NCBI GenBank assembly: GCA_965247735.1
Contig: CBDFHN010000002.1
Span: 1,240,001-1,304,000 of the forward strand
Source of the DNA: JAOXRU01 sp965247735
GTDB lineage: Bacteria > Bacteroidota > Bacteroidia > Flavobacteriales > Flavobacteriaceae
DNA: 64,000 nt
Direction of reading: 5' to 3'
Position 1 is the stretch's first letter. The number at the start of each line of letters is the position of its first letter. Under the pieces are notes generated by a model. It was not told the origin of the DNA and made no database searches. It worked only from the letters and a program-made list of their open reading frames with translations. A program made the position numbers and the translations under genes. Below are positions 29,722-41,000 of the stretch, in pieces.

Positions 29722-31410
29722 TTAAAATGCTCTTACTGCACGAACTGATGCCGTATTTGATTTGAGATTTAATGATTGAAGTTGCTGATTTCCAAGAAAT
29801 TGAAAATATGAAGAAGTAGCGCTCCCTTCAGTTGAAGACCAGTAAAAAGAATTATTAAAGGCAGTTCCACCATTTGCAATTAATGCTGCATTTACAATTA
29901 TTCTATTTAAATACATTTCATGCAATTCACTCACAGAAGGTAAAAACCAATCGCTAAAAGAGGTTGCATCATAATTAGTAGCGAGGTAAGCAGCTGTTCC
30001 CACTGTTGTACAGGCAGTTTCAATTGCTATAGTATTTGATGCTCCACTACCTATACCTCCACTTGTACCAAGTACACTAGTACCTGCACATCCCCATACT
30101 GCATTACTACTTTGATCATTTACTGCACATACCAAACCATGATTGTTGTCTGTGGGATCAACCCAAAATACAACACCACCATCTCTAAAATCCCCAATAG
30201 TTGCTGCTTCATTTACATCATTAATGCTAATAGTAGCATTTGCAGATACTGAATACACACCATTATCAACCGAGATAACTACATACATACTTGGGTTTGT
30301 TTCAAAATCAAATAAAGTGGCATCAGCAACGGTTAATTCTCCTGTGTTTTGGTCTATACTTACTGCTCCTGCTGGATTCTGAAAGGTTATAGCATACGTT
30401 AAACTCCCACTACTTGTTGCAGATAAAGCACCTATAATGTCACCATTGGTAGGGTTTTCATTAATATCTGTGGTTAAATTTTGAACACTTATTTCATCTA
30501 CATCATTAAGATTAATAGTAACTGTTGCTGCATTTTCGGCATCATCTACAGTTATAGTCGCCGTAATAACCGGATTTGTTTCAAAATCAAATAAGTTAGG
30601 GTCTGCAACTGTTAATTCGCCTGTAGTTGCATCTATATTTAAAGCTCCTACTGGTGTTTGGGATGTTATACTGAAATTTAAAGGTGCTCCTCCTGTAGTT
30701 TGTACAGTACCAATAACTTGCCCATCAGTCGGGTTTTCATCAATGGCTACGGTGAAATCTTGAATGTTTATCTCATTTACATTGGTTAGATTAATCGTTG
30801 CCGTTGCTGGGTTTTCAGCATCACTAACTGAGATAGTTGCCGTTAGTATAGGATTTGTTTCAAAGTCAAATAAGCTGGCATCAACAACGGTTAATTCTCC
30901 TGTGTTAGCATCTATATTTAAGGCCCCTGCTGGAGTTTGTGATGTTATACTAAAATTTGAGGTTGCGCTTCCGCCTGTTTGAAAGGTGCCAACAACTTGC
31001 CCATTGGTCGGATTTTCATCAATAGCCACCGTTAAATCTTGAATGGTCGCTTCATTTAAGTTGTTCAAGTTAATTGTTACTGTGGCGGGACCTGACGCGT
31101 CAACAACTGAAACGATTGCAGTAATAACTGGATTTACTTCAAAGTCAAATAAAGCGGCATCGGCAACGGTTAATACCCCTGTACTGGTATTTATATCTAG
31201 AGCTCCTGCTAATGCTTGAGATGAGATACTGAAACTCATAGTTCCTGTCCCATCCGTTTCTATAGTGCCAACAACCTGTCCATTGGTTGGATTTTCATCC
31301 ATTGCAACTGCTAAATCCTGAACGTTTATAACACTTTCATCATCGTCGCTTTTACAACCAAAAATGGTAAGTAAGGCTACTAGTACTGATAAATTAAATA
31401 TTTTTTTCAT
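29722..31410 (-). CDS. Surface lipoprotein with four cadherin-like repeats and DUF1566 domain
   Basis: A 562-residue lipoprotein (signal ending TIFGC). Four cadherin-like repeats of about 92 residues follow (around 25-400), each with DENPTNGQVVGT, GxLTVADxxLFDFExNP and an end DVNE. The C-terminal 150 residues match DUF1566: WFLPSVSELHEMYLNR, FYWSSTEGS and ASVRAVRAF. Repeats 2 and 3 are almost the same, so the array grew by duplication. It is probably a surface adhesin or ligand-binding lipoprotein; no T9SS tail is present. Confidence 0.9.
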   Translation of the reverse strand: MKKIFNLSVLVALLTIFGCKSDDDESVINVQDLAVAMDENPTNGQVVGTIETDGTGTMSFSISSQALAGALDINTSTGVLTVADAALFDFEVNPVITAIVSVVDASGPATVTINLNNLNEATIQDLTVAIDENPTNGQVVGTFQTGGSATSNFSITSQTPAGALNIDANTGELTVVDASLFDFETNPILTATISVSDAENPATATINLTNVNEINIQDFTVAIDENPTDGQVIGTVQTTGGAPLNFSITSQTPVGALNIDATTGELTVADPNLFDFETNPVITATITVDDAENAATVTINLNDVDEISVQNLTTDINENPTNGDIIGALSATSSGSLTYAITFQNPAGAVSIDQNTGELTVADATLFDFETNPSMYVVISVDNGVYSVSANATISINDVNEAATIGDFRDGGVVFWVDPTDNNHGLVCAVNDQSSNAVWGCAGTSVLGTSGGIGSGASNTIAIETACTTVGTAAYLATNYDATSFSDWFLPSVSELHEMYLNRIIVNAALIANGGTAFNNSFYWSSTEGSATSSYFQFLGNQQLQSLNLKSNTASVRAVRAF

Positions 31411-31452
31411 GTTTATTTTTATTAATTAAAAGGTTGTTTTTTTATTCTATTT

Positions 31453-32019
31453 TTAATAGTCCATTTTTATAAAATCACCATTTAAGGTATAGTAAAAACT
31501 AAATGTTGTGCCTCCGTTTTCTGGTTTCAAACTTATGGCATATTCAATTTTAGATACGTCTCCGTTTTTCGGGAATTTTATAAAGGCTATAGATAACGTT
31601 GGATCTTCAATGTTTTTTTCGGTGGTTAATTGTTTTTTCGCCTTTTCTGTCAATTCTCCCAACTTAGCAAGGTTAATTTTTTCATTTAACTGAAACATAA
31701 AATCTGCTGCTTTATTACCTTCAGGAACTTCAAGAGATATCTCTGAGTCTTGTTTCCAGTTATCCTGTACTAAATTCCATTTTCCCATTTTTAAAGACTC
31801 AGGATCATCGGTAACAGTTGTACTAATCGTATTCCCTATACCTTTAATGTATAGAATTTTTAAATCAGTGTAATAAGCGTTATCACCAAATTTGCTTTTG
31901 ATGTCTTTTTCTATGACTTTAAATCCTTCTGCATTAGCTGATTGTTTACTCGTACCTCCTCCACAAGAAACTAGAGTTGCTATTACGGCTATTACTAGGG
32001 TAAATTTTATTATTTTCAT
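31453..32019 (-). CDS. Lipoprotein of unknown function
   Basis: A 188-residue lipoprotein (signal MKIIKFTLVIAVIATLVSC, then a Gly/Ser linker). The mature part is a mixed alpha/beta domain (DIKSKFGDNAYYTDLKILYIKG); family not recognised. It lies between the cadherin-repeat lipoprotein (42 bp) and the 70-residue membrane protein (33 bp), and probably forms an operon with both. Confidence 0.75.
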   Translation of the reverse strand: MKIIKFTLVIAVIATLVSCGGGTSKQSANAEGFKVIEKDIKSKFGDNAYYTDLKILYIKGIGNTISTTVTDDPESLKMGKWNLVQDNWKQDSEISLEVPEGNKAADFMFQLNEKINLAKLGELTEKAKKQLTTEKNIEDPTLSIAFIKFPKNGDVSKIEYAISLKPENGGTTFSFYYTLNGDFIKMDY

Positions 32020-32052
32020 TTTATTTGTTTTATTTGATACTAATTCTATTTA

Positions 32053-32265
32053 TTATTCGTCCTCATAATTCCCAAAGAAAAAATACAAAGCACCTCCACC
32101 AAGAATCAAAAGTATACGTATGACCCACCCCATTGTTGTACCCCAAACATCTACCCAAGCAAGTAATCTAATGTTGTAGTTAAAAATAGAAAGTACTATA
32201 GATATAATACCCATAGCTGCAAGTAGCAAACCTCCTTTACCTAATTTTGATTTAATGTTGTCCAT
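32053..32265 (-). CDS. Small two-helix membrane protein
   Basis: A 70-residue protein with two transmembrane segments (GLLLAAMGIISIVLSIF and VIRILLILGGGALYFFFG) and an acidic C-terminus (NYEDE). Not recognised. It is the likely first gene of the unit containing the next two lipoproteins. Confidence 0.7.
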   Translation of the reverse strand: MDNIKSKLGKGGLLLAAMGIISIVLSIFNYNIRLLAWVDVWGTTMGWVIRILLILGGGALYFFFGNYEDE

Positions 32266-32425
32266 ATGTTTTGATCTATTTTAAGGATAAAAGTATATGG
32301 TACTAATGAAGAAAGAAATAGAGAATCTATTTCTGAGGCTTAAGAATAAATAAGTGTGATACTTTATGAAATATTCGCAAAAAGGAATATGTTGATTTTA
32401 TAGATAATTAAAAGTAATACTGAAA

Positions 32426-33163
32426 TTAGTTTTTATTCCAGTTTAAAAACGTAGTTAAAAAAGGTTCTTTTTTTCGAGAGGATACGGGTATCTTTTTTCC
32501 GTTTTTTAAATGAATAACACCAGATTTATCATACTTGTCTATGAATTTTAAGTTCACCATAAACGATTGATGTGGACGTGTAAAATTAACTTTATAAAGT
32601 TGTTTTTCAAATTCTTTTAATGTTTTTGAAACCAAATATTTTTTACCATCGTTACAGTAGAAAGTAGTATAGCCTTTATCGGTTTCGCAATACATTAATT
32701 CATTCAAATCTACAACTTGAAAACTATCATGAAGTGATAATATTAATTTAGAGTCTTCATTATTCCATACCTGTTTTACCTTCTTTATTTGTTGTTTTTG
32801 TTCTGCAACAGGCAATGCAGCAACTTTTTGTATGGCCATTTGAAGCTCATCTATATCAACAGGTTTTAACAAATAGTCTACTGCGCCAATTTTTAATGCC
32901 TGCAAAGCGTATTCCTCGTAGGCAGTAATAAAGATAATTTTAAAAGATAAATTCTCTGTTTGTTCTAAAAAATCAAAAGCAGTACCATCGGTAAGATTAA
33001 TATCTAAAAAGATTAATTCTGGTTTACAAGCATTTGCAACAATAACGGCTTCTTTTACAGATTCGCATTCGCCTAGTACTTCTACTTCAGAATCTATTAA
33101 TTGTAATAAATTAAGTAGTGCTTTTCTTATATATGCTTTATCTTCTATTATTAATGCCTTCAT
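32426..33163 (-). CDS. LytTR-family response regulator
   Basis: A 245-residue protein. The receiver domain covers residues 1-120, with the phospho-acceptor Asp in PELIFLDINLTDG and the conserved Lys in YLLKPVD. The LytTR DNA-binding domain covers about 140-240 (CETDKGYTTFYCNDGKKYLVSKTLKEFE, FTRPHQSFMVNLKFID). It lies 2 bp after the second of two sensor kinases, and is the only regulator in the operon, so both kinases probably signal to it. Confidence 0.93.
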   Translation of the reverse strand: MKALIIEDKAYIRKALLNLLQLIDSEVEVLGECESVKEAVIVANACKPELIFLDINLTDGTAFDFLEQTENLSFKIIFITAYEEYALQALKIGAVDYLLKPVDIDELQMAIQKVAALPVAEQKQQIKKVKQVWNNEDSKLILSLHDSFQVVDLNELMYCETDKGYTTFYCNDGKKYLVSKTLKEFEKQLYKVNFTRPHQSFMVNLKFIDKYDKSGVIHLKNGKKIPVSSRKKEPFLTTFLNWNKN

Positions 33164-33165
33164 TA

Positions 33166-35349
33166 TTATGCTACAATTATTTTATAAGGAATTACTAAAG
33201 TAACAATTGTTCCTTTAGCATTGTTCTTTTTTCGATCTTCAATGGTAACTGAACCTTTTATTTTAAAATCTTTAGATAGTATTTTTAAGCGCTCAGAAGT
33301 TATCGTTGTTGATAATGATTTCTTATCCTTCCTTTTATTTTCTGTTTGAGAATCGATCCCAGTTCCATTATCAGTAATGGTACAAATTAACTTTTCATCT
33401 AAATATGTTAAGTGAACATCAATTTTCTTATTTCCTTTTTGATTTTTAAACGCATGTTCTATCGCATTTTCAACAAAGGGTTGAATAAGCATTGGTGGTA
33501 TTTTAAATATAGATTCATCTACAGTATCATCTATTGAAACCAAGTATTTGTAGGATTCATTTTCTAAATTCTGAAGTGCCAAATAGTTTTTTACCGCTGT
33601 TAATTCTTGGCAAAGAGATACTGTTTTATCTCTAGAATTCTCCAAAATTATACGCAATAGTTTTGAAAACTTTGACAAATATGTAACCGATTTTCGTTCT
33701 TCCTTATTTAAAATCATGCCTTGCAATACGGAAAGTGAATTAAATATAAAATGTGGTGTCATTTGTGAACGCAACAGCTTTTGCTCGATAACTATATTTT
33801 GAGTTTTTGATTTTACATTTCTTAATTTCAAATAAAATATAATAGCTCCTAAAAGTATTGAAACCATCAAAAAACCAATAATTGCCCATAAATAATCTTG
33901 TTTAGATTTTTCTAAATTCTCACTAGTAATTGCTACTGTTTTTGTTAGTTTTAATTCTCTAATATTTGCCGAATCTATTGCTTGTTTGTATCGATACTCG
34001 TATTCTAATTGTGTGATTTTTTCAATGTTTTCTTTATTGAAAAGACTGTCGTTTAATATTTTAAATTGTTGATGGCTTGAAAGAGCTTTTTTGTAGTCGC
34101 CTGTAGCTTTATAAATCTTGGAAAGAATTTCCGAAACTTCTTTTTTATAATCCAAAAAACCGTGTTTTTTGGAAATTTTATTTGCTTCAGACACATTGCT
34201 TAGAGCACTATTATACTCTTTTTGGTTCGCATATGTTCTCGACAATCCAATAAAAGCCTCACATAATGCTCGCTTGCTTTCAATTTCTATTCCATTTTTC
34301 TTCGCCTCAGTGAAGTATTGATTTGCTGTTCTATAATCTTTTAATGCCAAATAAACCTCACCAATATTATTTAAAACATAGGGAATATCACTTTTTGCAC
34401 CAATTTGTTTTCCTATACTTAATGCATCAAAATAATGTTCCAGCGCACTTTTGTAATCACCATTTTCCTCATGTATCATTCCAATACCATTCAATATTGA
34501 GGAAATTCCTTTTTTGTTATTAATCCGCTCGAAGATTTCTAAAGACTTTTCATAACTCTTCATTGCTTTATCATAGTATTTCTGAGTCTTATAAATAGAA
34601 CCCATATTGAAAAGGCCATGAGCAATACTTATACTATCCCCAAGATTTTTATTAATGTACAAAGATTTTTTAAAGTGCTCTAGAGCAAGTGGGTAGTTAC
34701 CCTGATCCATGTAAATAGTACCCAAATTATTTAAACTGTAAGCAACCCGTTGCTCATTTTCATCAGCTTTAGCAATAGAAAGCGCTTTTTTTAAATATAA
34801 AAGGGCTTCGCCAAAATCCCCCAATTCTTGATTTGTACTTCCCAAATTTATTAGACTCGCAGAAAGATTTTTACTTCCAATTTCCTCTTCTATCCTGATT
34901 GCTTTTTTAAGGTACGATATTGATTTTCTAAGTTCCCCTTTATTTTTATAGGCTATGCCCATGGCATTGTAACAGTTAGCACACCCCTTTTTGAAATCAA
35001 TATTTTCATACAATTTCAACGCCTCATTATAATAACGGAATGCTTGGTCATAATTCGCTTGTATTGACTCGGTTATACCTCTTATGTAGATGCTTCTGCC
35101 CTTCCCTTTTTTAAAATGGATAACTTCAGCTATCTCATCTGCTTCTTCCAAATATTCAAGAGTTATAGGCATATCTTTACTGAAATAAGAAAAAGCCAGT
35201 GCATTTAAAAGATTCACTCTCGTTGAATCCCTTTCTTTATGATTCTGCAATTCAATTTTTAGGCTATCTATTTTTGAATTTTGAGAATATCCATTTATAG
35301 TGAAAATCACAAAAACAAGTAAGGCAAAAAAGTATTTATCTAATTTCAT
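33166..35349 (-). CDS. TPR-repeat LytS-type sensor histidine kinase (copy 2)
   Basis: A 727-residue protein: signal (MKLDKYFFALLVFVIFTINGYSQ), tetratricopeptide repeats over residues 40-440 (repeated LNNLGxIYxDQGNYPxALEHFKKSL), one transmembrane helix near 485-505 (YLWAIIGFLMVSILLGAIIFYL), then the LytS kinase core with phospho-His in QMTPHFIFNSLSVLQ near 531 and an HATPase end (PPMLIQPFVENAIEHAF, DNGTGID). The periplasmic TPR part should sense a protein or peptide. It lies 17 bp after its paralogue and 2 bp before the regulator. Confidence 0.94.
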   Translation of the reverse strand: MKLDKYFFALLVFVIFTINGYSQNSKIDSLKIELQNHKERDSTRVNLLNALAFSYFSKDMPITLEYLEEADEIAEVIHFKKGKGRSIYIRGITESIQANYDQAFRYYNEALKLYENIDFKKGCANCYNAMGIAYKNKGELRKSISYLKKAIRIEEEIGSKNLSASLINLGSTNQELGDFGEALLYLKKALSIAKADENEQRVAYSLNNLGTIYMDQGNYPLALEHFKKSLYINKNLGDSISIAHGLFNMGSIYKTQKYYDKAMKSYEKSLEIFERINNKKGISSILNGIGMIHEENGDYKSALEHYFDALSIGKQIGAKSDIPYVLNNIGEVYLALKDYRTANQYFTEAKKNGIEIESKRALCEAFIGLSRTYANQKEYNSALSNVSEANKISKKHGFLDYKKEVSEILSKIYKATGDYKKALSSHQQFKILNDSLFNKENIEKITQLEYEYRYKQAIDSANIRELKLTKTVAITSENLEKSKQDYLWAIIGFLMVSILLGAIIFYLKLRNVKSKTQNIVIEQKLLRSQMTPHFIFNSLSVLQGMILNKEERKSVTYLSKFSKLLRIILENSRDKTVSLCQELTAVKNYLALQNLENESYKYLVSIDDTVDESIFKIPPMLIQPFVENAIEHAFKNQKGNKKIDVHLTYLDEKLICTITDNGTGIDSQTENKRKDKKSLSTTITSERLKILSKDFKIKGSVTIEDRKKNNAKGTIVTLVIPYKIIVA

Positions 35350-35366
35350 TATAATTAATTCACTAT

Positions 35367-37556
35367 TTAGTTTTTATCAATTTTATAAGGAATAATCAAA
35401 GTAACAATTGTTCCTTGTTCCTTGTACTTTTTTCGATCTTCAATAGTAACTGAACCTTTCATTTTAAAATCTTTTGATAATATTTTTAAGCGCTCAGAAG
35501 TTATCGTTGTTGATAATGACTTTTTATGCTGGTTCTTACTTTCTATTAGCCCGTCAATCCCAATACCGTTATCTGTAATTGTGCAAATTAGGTTTTCATT
35601 TAAATACCTAAGCTCTACATCAATTTCTCTATCTTTTTTTTGATTAATAAACGCATGCTCTATTGCATTTTCAACAAAGGGTTGAATAAGCATTGGTGGA
35701 ATTTTAAATATAGATTTATCTACAGTATCATCTATTGAAATCCTGTATTTGTATGATTCGTTTTCTAAATTCTGAAGTGCCAAATAGTTTTCTATTGCTG
35801 TTAATTCTTGACAAAGAAACACTGTTTTATCTCTAGAATTTTCCAAAATTATGCGCAGTAGTTTTGAAAACTTTGACAAATATGAAACCGATTTTCGTTC
35901 TTCCTTATTTAAAATCATGCCTTGCAATACGGAAAGCGAATTAAATATAAAATGTGGTGTCATTTGTGAACGCAACAGCTTTTGCTCGATAACTATATTT
36001 TGAGTTTTTGATTTTACATTTCTTAATTTCAAATAAAATATAATAGCTCCTAAAAGTAGTGAAACCACTAAAAAACTAATAATTGCCCATAAATAATCCT
36101 GTTTCGATTTTTCTAAATTCTCACTAGTGATTGCTACTGTTTTTGTTAGTTTTAATTCTCTAATATTTGCAGAATCTAATTCTTGTTTGTACTTGTATTC
36201 ATATTCAATTTGAGTGATTTTTTCAATATTTTCTTTATTGAATAGGCTGTCACTTAATATTTTAAATTGTTTATGACTTGCAAAAGCTTTTTTATAGTTC
36301 CCTGTATTTTTATATATTTCTGAAAGTAACTCTGAAGCTTTTTGTTGAGCTGTAAGTAGTTCTAGTTCTTCTGATAATTCCCTGCCTTTTTGAACAAAAG
36401 AAAGTGCTTTTCGATATTTTTTCTCGTGTATATAAGTTTCAGAAATCCCTAAGAAACTATAAGTTATATGATCTCTTATATTTGCTTTTTCACTAATGTC
36501 TATAGCTTTTATGAAATTTTCTCGGGCAACTGAATATTTATTAAGTAATAAATTAATTTTTCCAATATTTATAAAAGATGAAGAAACTTGTTTTATACTA
36601 TTAATTTCTTGACTAACTTCTAAAGATTTCCTATAATATTCGAGTGCTTTCGTATACTCTTTTTTATGTAGATAAACATTACCTATATTATTATTATTTA
36701 CAGCAATAAGAGCTACATTCCCTTTTTGTAACGAAAAGTCTAAAGATTGTTTATGGTATTCTAAAGCTGTATCGTATTTGTTTAAGGAGCTATAAATATC
36801 TCCTAAATTATTAAATACATTAGCGATACCAAGAGTATCCCCAACCTTTTGTTTAAACTCTAAGCCCTTATTAATATATTCTATAGCCAATGGATAGTTT
36901 CCTTGTACTTTATAGAGAATACTTAAATTATATTGTATAGATGCAATGCTAGTTTCATCGTTGATTTCTATACTATGATTTAATGCATTTTTGTAATTTG
37001 AAATAGCTTCATTGTACCTTCCTGTTTCTGAGTATACATTCCCTATATTTAATAAGTTCTTAATAAGAACACTTTTATTACCTATCTTTTTATTAATTTT
37101 AGCTGTTTTTTTATAATAAGCTAAAGCCTCTTCGTATTGACCTTGCCTAGTATAAATTATCCCAAAAGCATTATAGACTGAGGCAATACCATCTTGATAA
37201 TTAATAGATTCATAATACTTTAATGAGCCCTTAAAAAAATCTAGACTTCCTTTATAATTAGATTTTCTGCTTTCGAGAATACCTCTTAAGTATAAAACTT
37301 TTGCTTTACCTTTTATATAATTTAAATCATTGCTTAAATCTTCTGCTTTTTTTAGATATAATTTAGTTGCTTCCAAATCACTTTGAAAAGAAAAAAAAGC
37401 TAGATTATTTAACAACTTCACTTTAGTTGTATCTTTTTCTATATGAATTTTTAATTCCCTTTTTAAACTGTCAATTTTAGCGTTCTGAGATTGTATATTT
37501 AGAGTGCTAAACAAAAAACAAAATAAGGAAAAAACATACTGGCTGGTAGAATTCAT
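35367..37556 (-). CDS. TPR-repeat LytS-type sensor histidine kinase (copy 1)
   Basis: A 729-residue paralogue of the next gene with the same layout: signal ending IQSQ, TPRs (GNVYSETGRYNEAISNYKNAL and others), a transmembrane helix (YLWAIISFLVVSLLLGAIIFYL), and the kinase core with QMTPHFIFNSL near 534. From the transmembrane helix to the end the two proteins are nearly identical, down to DNA level over more than 100 bp; the TPR sensor parts differ much more. First gene of the kinase-kinase-regulator operon. Confidence 0.94.
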   Translation of the reverse strand: MNSTSQYVFSLFCFLFSTLNIQSQNAKIDSLKRELKIHIEKDTTKVKLLNNLAFFSFQSDLEATKLYLKKAEDLSNDLNYIKGKAKVLYLRGILESRKSNYKGSLDFFKGSLKYYESINYQDGIASVYNAFGIIYTRQGQYEEALAYYKKTAKINKKIGNKSVLIKNLLNIGNVYSETGRYNEAISNYKNALNHSIEINDETSIASIQYNLSILYKVQGNYPLAIEYINKGLEFKQKVGDTLGIANVFNNLGDIYSSLNKYDTALEYHKQSLDFSLQKGNVALIAVNNNNIGNVYLHKKEYTKALEYYRKSLEVSQEINSIKQVSSSFINIGKINLLLNKYSVARENFIKAIDISEKANIRDHITYSFLGISETYIHEKKYRKALSFVQKGRELSEELELLTAQQKASELLSEIYKNTGNYKKAFASHKQFKILSDSLFNKENIEKITQIEYEYKYKQELDSANIRELKLTKTVAITSENLEKSKQDYLWAIISFLVVSLLLGAIIFYLKLRNVKSKTQNIVIEQKLLRSQMTPHFIFNSLSVLQGMILNKEERKSVSYLSKFSKLLRIILENSRDKTVFLCQELTAIENYLALQNLENESYKYRISIDDTVDKSIFKIPPMLIQPFVENAIEHAFINQKKDREIDVELRYLNENLICTITDNGIGIDGLIESKNQHKKSLSTTITSERLKILSKDFKMKGSVTIEDRKKYKEQGTIVTLIIPYKIDKN

Positions 37557-38036
37557 AAAAATGCAATTGACTGACTTTTAGTATAATTAATTATAATATG
37601 CTAAAACTACTATTTATTTAGACAACTTACTTCTGATGGAAGTAATTCCAATAACTTTTTGTTTTTTACTACCCTATTATATTATTCAATGCCTAAGATT
37701 ATCTGATCAAAACGTTTATCAAATTAATAAATCAAACTAAAAAAAGAATGCTATCATTATATCTTTTGAAGACAATGATGTCTTATACATCAAGTCTTTT
37801 GATACCGTTCCATCAATTTTAGTTAAATAAATTGCCATTCTAAAAATCAATATTTTCAAAACAATTTGTTTTTTAGTTTGTTCACAACAAAATTAAGGCA
37901 TTCTAGAACATTTTTTTTAACAATCTGTTATTAATATCTACAATTACAGATTATTAATCAAAACCATCAATTTCACTAAATAACCATCATTACTTTTCTT
38001 ATGAGAAAAAAATATTTTTCAGTAAACCAATCCATT
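37557..38036. other. Divergent promoter region, about 480 bp
   Basis: An AT-rich gap between the minus-strand kinase operon and the plus-strand repeat protein. It should contain both promoters. I see no protein-like frame, no strong hairpin, and no clear TAnnTTTG element. Confidence 0.4.
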
Positions 38037-41000
38037 ATGAAGAAAATCACTTTTCTACTATTATTTTTATTATTTACAATCTTTTCACACCAAACCTATT
38101 CACAAACGTATGACCTTACAGCTGCGACAACCACAAGTAATACACCAACCTCAGTAAGTGAGATACTTTCAGGGGTAACGATGACGGTGCAAACTAAGAA
38201 TAATAGTGGGAACAATATAACTATAGCGACCGATCCATCATTTGGGACCAATCAAGTAGCCTTTCATAATTCAGCTTCAACCAATACAGAAGAAATGATT
38301 ATTTCTTTTGACGCAGCGGTTAATGTTAGTTCTATTAGAGTTATTAGTGATATCACTCACTCAAGAACCTGGACATTTACTCCAACAGGTGGGAGTAATA
38401 CCGCTGTTGATGAGACGGGTACTTTTGCTACATCAACAGATGTTACATTGGATTTTGTAGGAGTAACTACAATTACAATTACGTCTGATTTTACAGGTGG
38501 ATTACAGGAGCGAATGGTTTTTGATCAACTAACCCTTGCACTCGCAGATGTAATAGCTCCAACCTTAGATAGTTCTTCACCTACCGATGGAGCTTCAGCG
38601 ATAGCTACCAGTAGTAATATTGTACTAACATTTGATGAGAACATCGCTTTTGGAACTGGAAACATCCAAGTAATTGATATCACCGATGCATCGAACTCCT
38701 TTACCATAGATGCAGCTTCTCCTGGAACACAAGCATCAATTAGCGGAGCAGTACTAACAATTAACCCAAGTGCAAACTTAGATGATAATTCTAACTACGC
38801 AATACAGATTGCAGCTACGGCAATAGACGATACTAGTGGGAATTCTTATGCAGGGATCACCAACAATACAACTTTAGACTTTACAACAAGTGTTTCTACT
38901 AGTTTTACCGCTCTAGCAGATTTATGTATCGATGCAGGGGTACAAGCAGGTTTAGGAGGAGGTACACCTACAGGTGGAGTATATTCTGGAACAGGAGTTA
39001 CCGATAATGGAAATGGAATGACCTATAGTTTTGACCCTGCTGCCGCAGGCGTAGGAACACATACAATCACGTATACCAATGGAGGAGTTGCAACAGATAA
39101 CGTAGAAGTATTTGCTTTACCAACAGTAACATTTACTGCTCTAGCAGATTTATGTATAAACGCAGGAGTTCAAGCAGGTTTAGGAAGTGGAGATCCAACT
39201 GGCGGAATATATTCTGGAGCGGGAATTACTGATAATGGAAATGGAACAACCTATAGTTTTGATCCAGCAGCAGCTGGAGTAGGAATCCATACAATTACAT
39301 ATTCGTTTACAAATGCTAATGGATGTTCAGGTTCAGTATCAGACAATGTAGAAGTATTTGGTTTACCATTTGTGACTTTTACCGCTCCTGCAGATCTATG
39401 TATAAACGAAGGGGTGCAAACTGGTTTAGGAAGTGGAAGTCCAACTGGCGGAGTATATTCAGGAACAGGAATTACTGATAATGGAAATGGAACGACCTAT
39501 AGTTTTGATCCAGCAACAGCAGGAGTAGGAATCCATACAATTACATATTCGTTTACAAATACTAACGGATGTTCAGGTTCGGCATCAGACAATGTAGAAG
39601 TATTTGATTTACCAACAGCAACTTTTACTGCTCCAGCAGATTTATGTATAAACGCAGGAGTACAAGCAGGTTTAGGAAGTGGAATTCCAACTGGCGGAAT
39701 ATATTCTGGAGCGGGAATTACTGATAATGGAAATGGAACAACCTATAGTTTTAATCCAGCAGCAGCTGGAGCAGGAACACATACAATTACCTATTCGTTT
39801 ACAAATGCGAATGGATGTACAAACGCAGCAGCTGATGATATCGAAGTTTTTGCTTTACCAACAGTAACTTTTACTGCTCTAGCAGATTTATGTATAAACG
39901 CAGGAGTGCAAGCAGGTTTAGGAAGTGGAAATCCAACTGGCGGAATATACTCTGGAGCGGGAATTACTGATAATGGAAATGGAACAACCTATAGTTTTGA
40001 TCCAGCAGCAGCTGGAGTAGGAATCCATACAATTACATATTCGTTTACAAATGCTAATGGATGTTCAGGTTCAGTATCAGACAATGTAGAAGTATTTGGT
40101 TTACCATTTGTGACTTTTACCGCTCCTGCAGATTTATGCATAGACGAAGGGGTACAAGCAGGTTTAGGAAGCGGAAGTCCAACTGGCGGAGTGTATTCTG
40201 GAGCGGGAATTACTGATAATGGAAATGGAACAACCTATAGTTTTGATCCAGCAACAGCAGGAGTAGGAATCCATACAATTACATATTCGTTTACAAATGT
40301 TAATGGATGTTCAGGTTCGGCATCAGACAATGTAGAAGTATTTGATTTACCAACAGCAACTTTTACTGCTTCAGCAGATTTATGTATAGACGAAGGGGTA
40401 CAATCAGGTTTAGGAAGTGGAATTCCGACTGGCGGAGTATATTCTGGAACAGGAATTACTGATAATGGAAATGGAATGACCTATAGTTTTGATCCAGCAG
40501 CAGCTGGAGCAGGAACACATACAATTACCTATTCGTTTACAAATGCGAATGGATGTACAAACGCAGCAGCTGATGATATCGAAGTTTTTGCCTTACCAAC
40601 GGTGACTTTTACCGCTTTGGCTGACCTGCAAGATATTGCTGGAATTCAAACTGGCTTAGGTGGCGGCTTATCAACTGGAGGAATATATTCAGGAACTGGA
40701 GTTACTGATGATGGAAACGGAATGACCTATAGTTTTGATCCAGCAGCAGCAGGAATAGGAACGCATACAATTACATATTCATTTACAAATGCTAATGGAT
40801 GTTCAGGTTCGGCATCAGACGCTGTAGCAGTATCTAATCTAATTTCACCAACTGTTACTTTTGATAATATCACAAAAACTTATGGCGATGCTAATTTTAA
40901 TTTAGCTGCTACTTCTAATTCTGGAGGTACTATTAGTTATTCTATTATAGGAACTGGTAACGGAACTAGTTTATTTGGTACTAATAACCAAACAATAACT

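Noticed and set aside
38901..40845. Regular repeats as a CRISPR array
   Set aside because: The period is 246 bp, open in one frame, with protein-level conservation and no spacer pattern.
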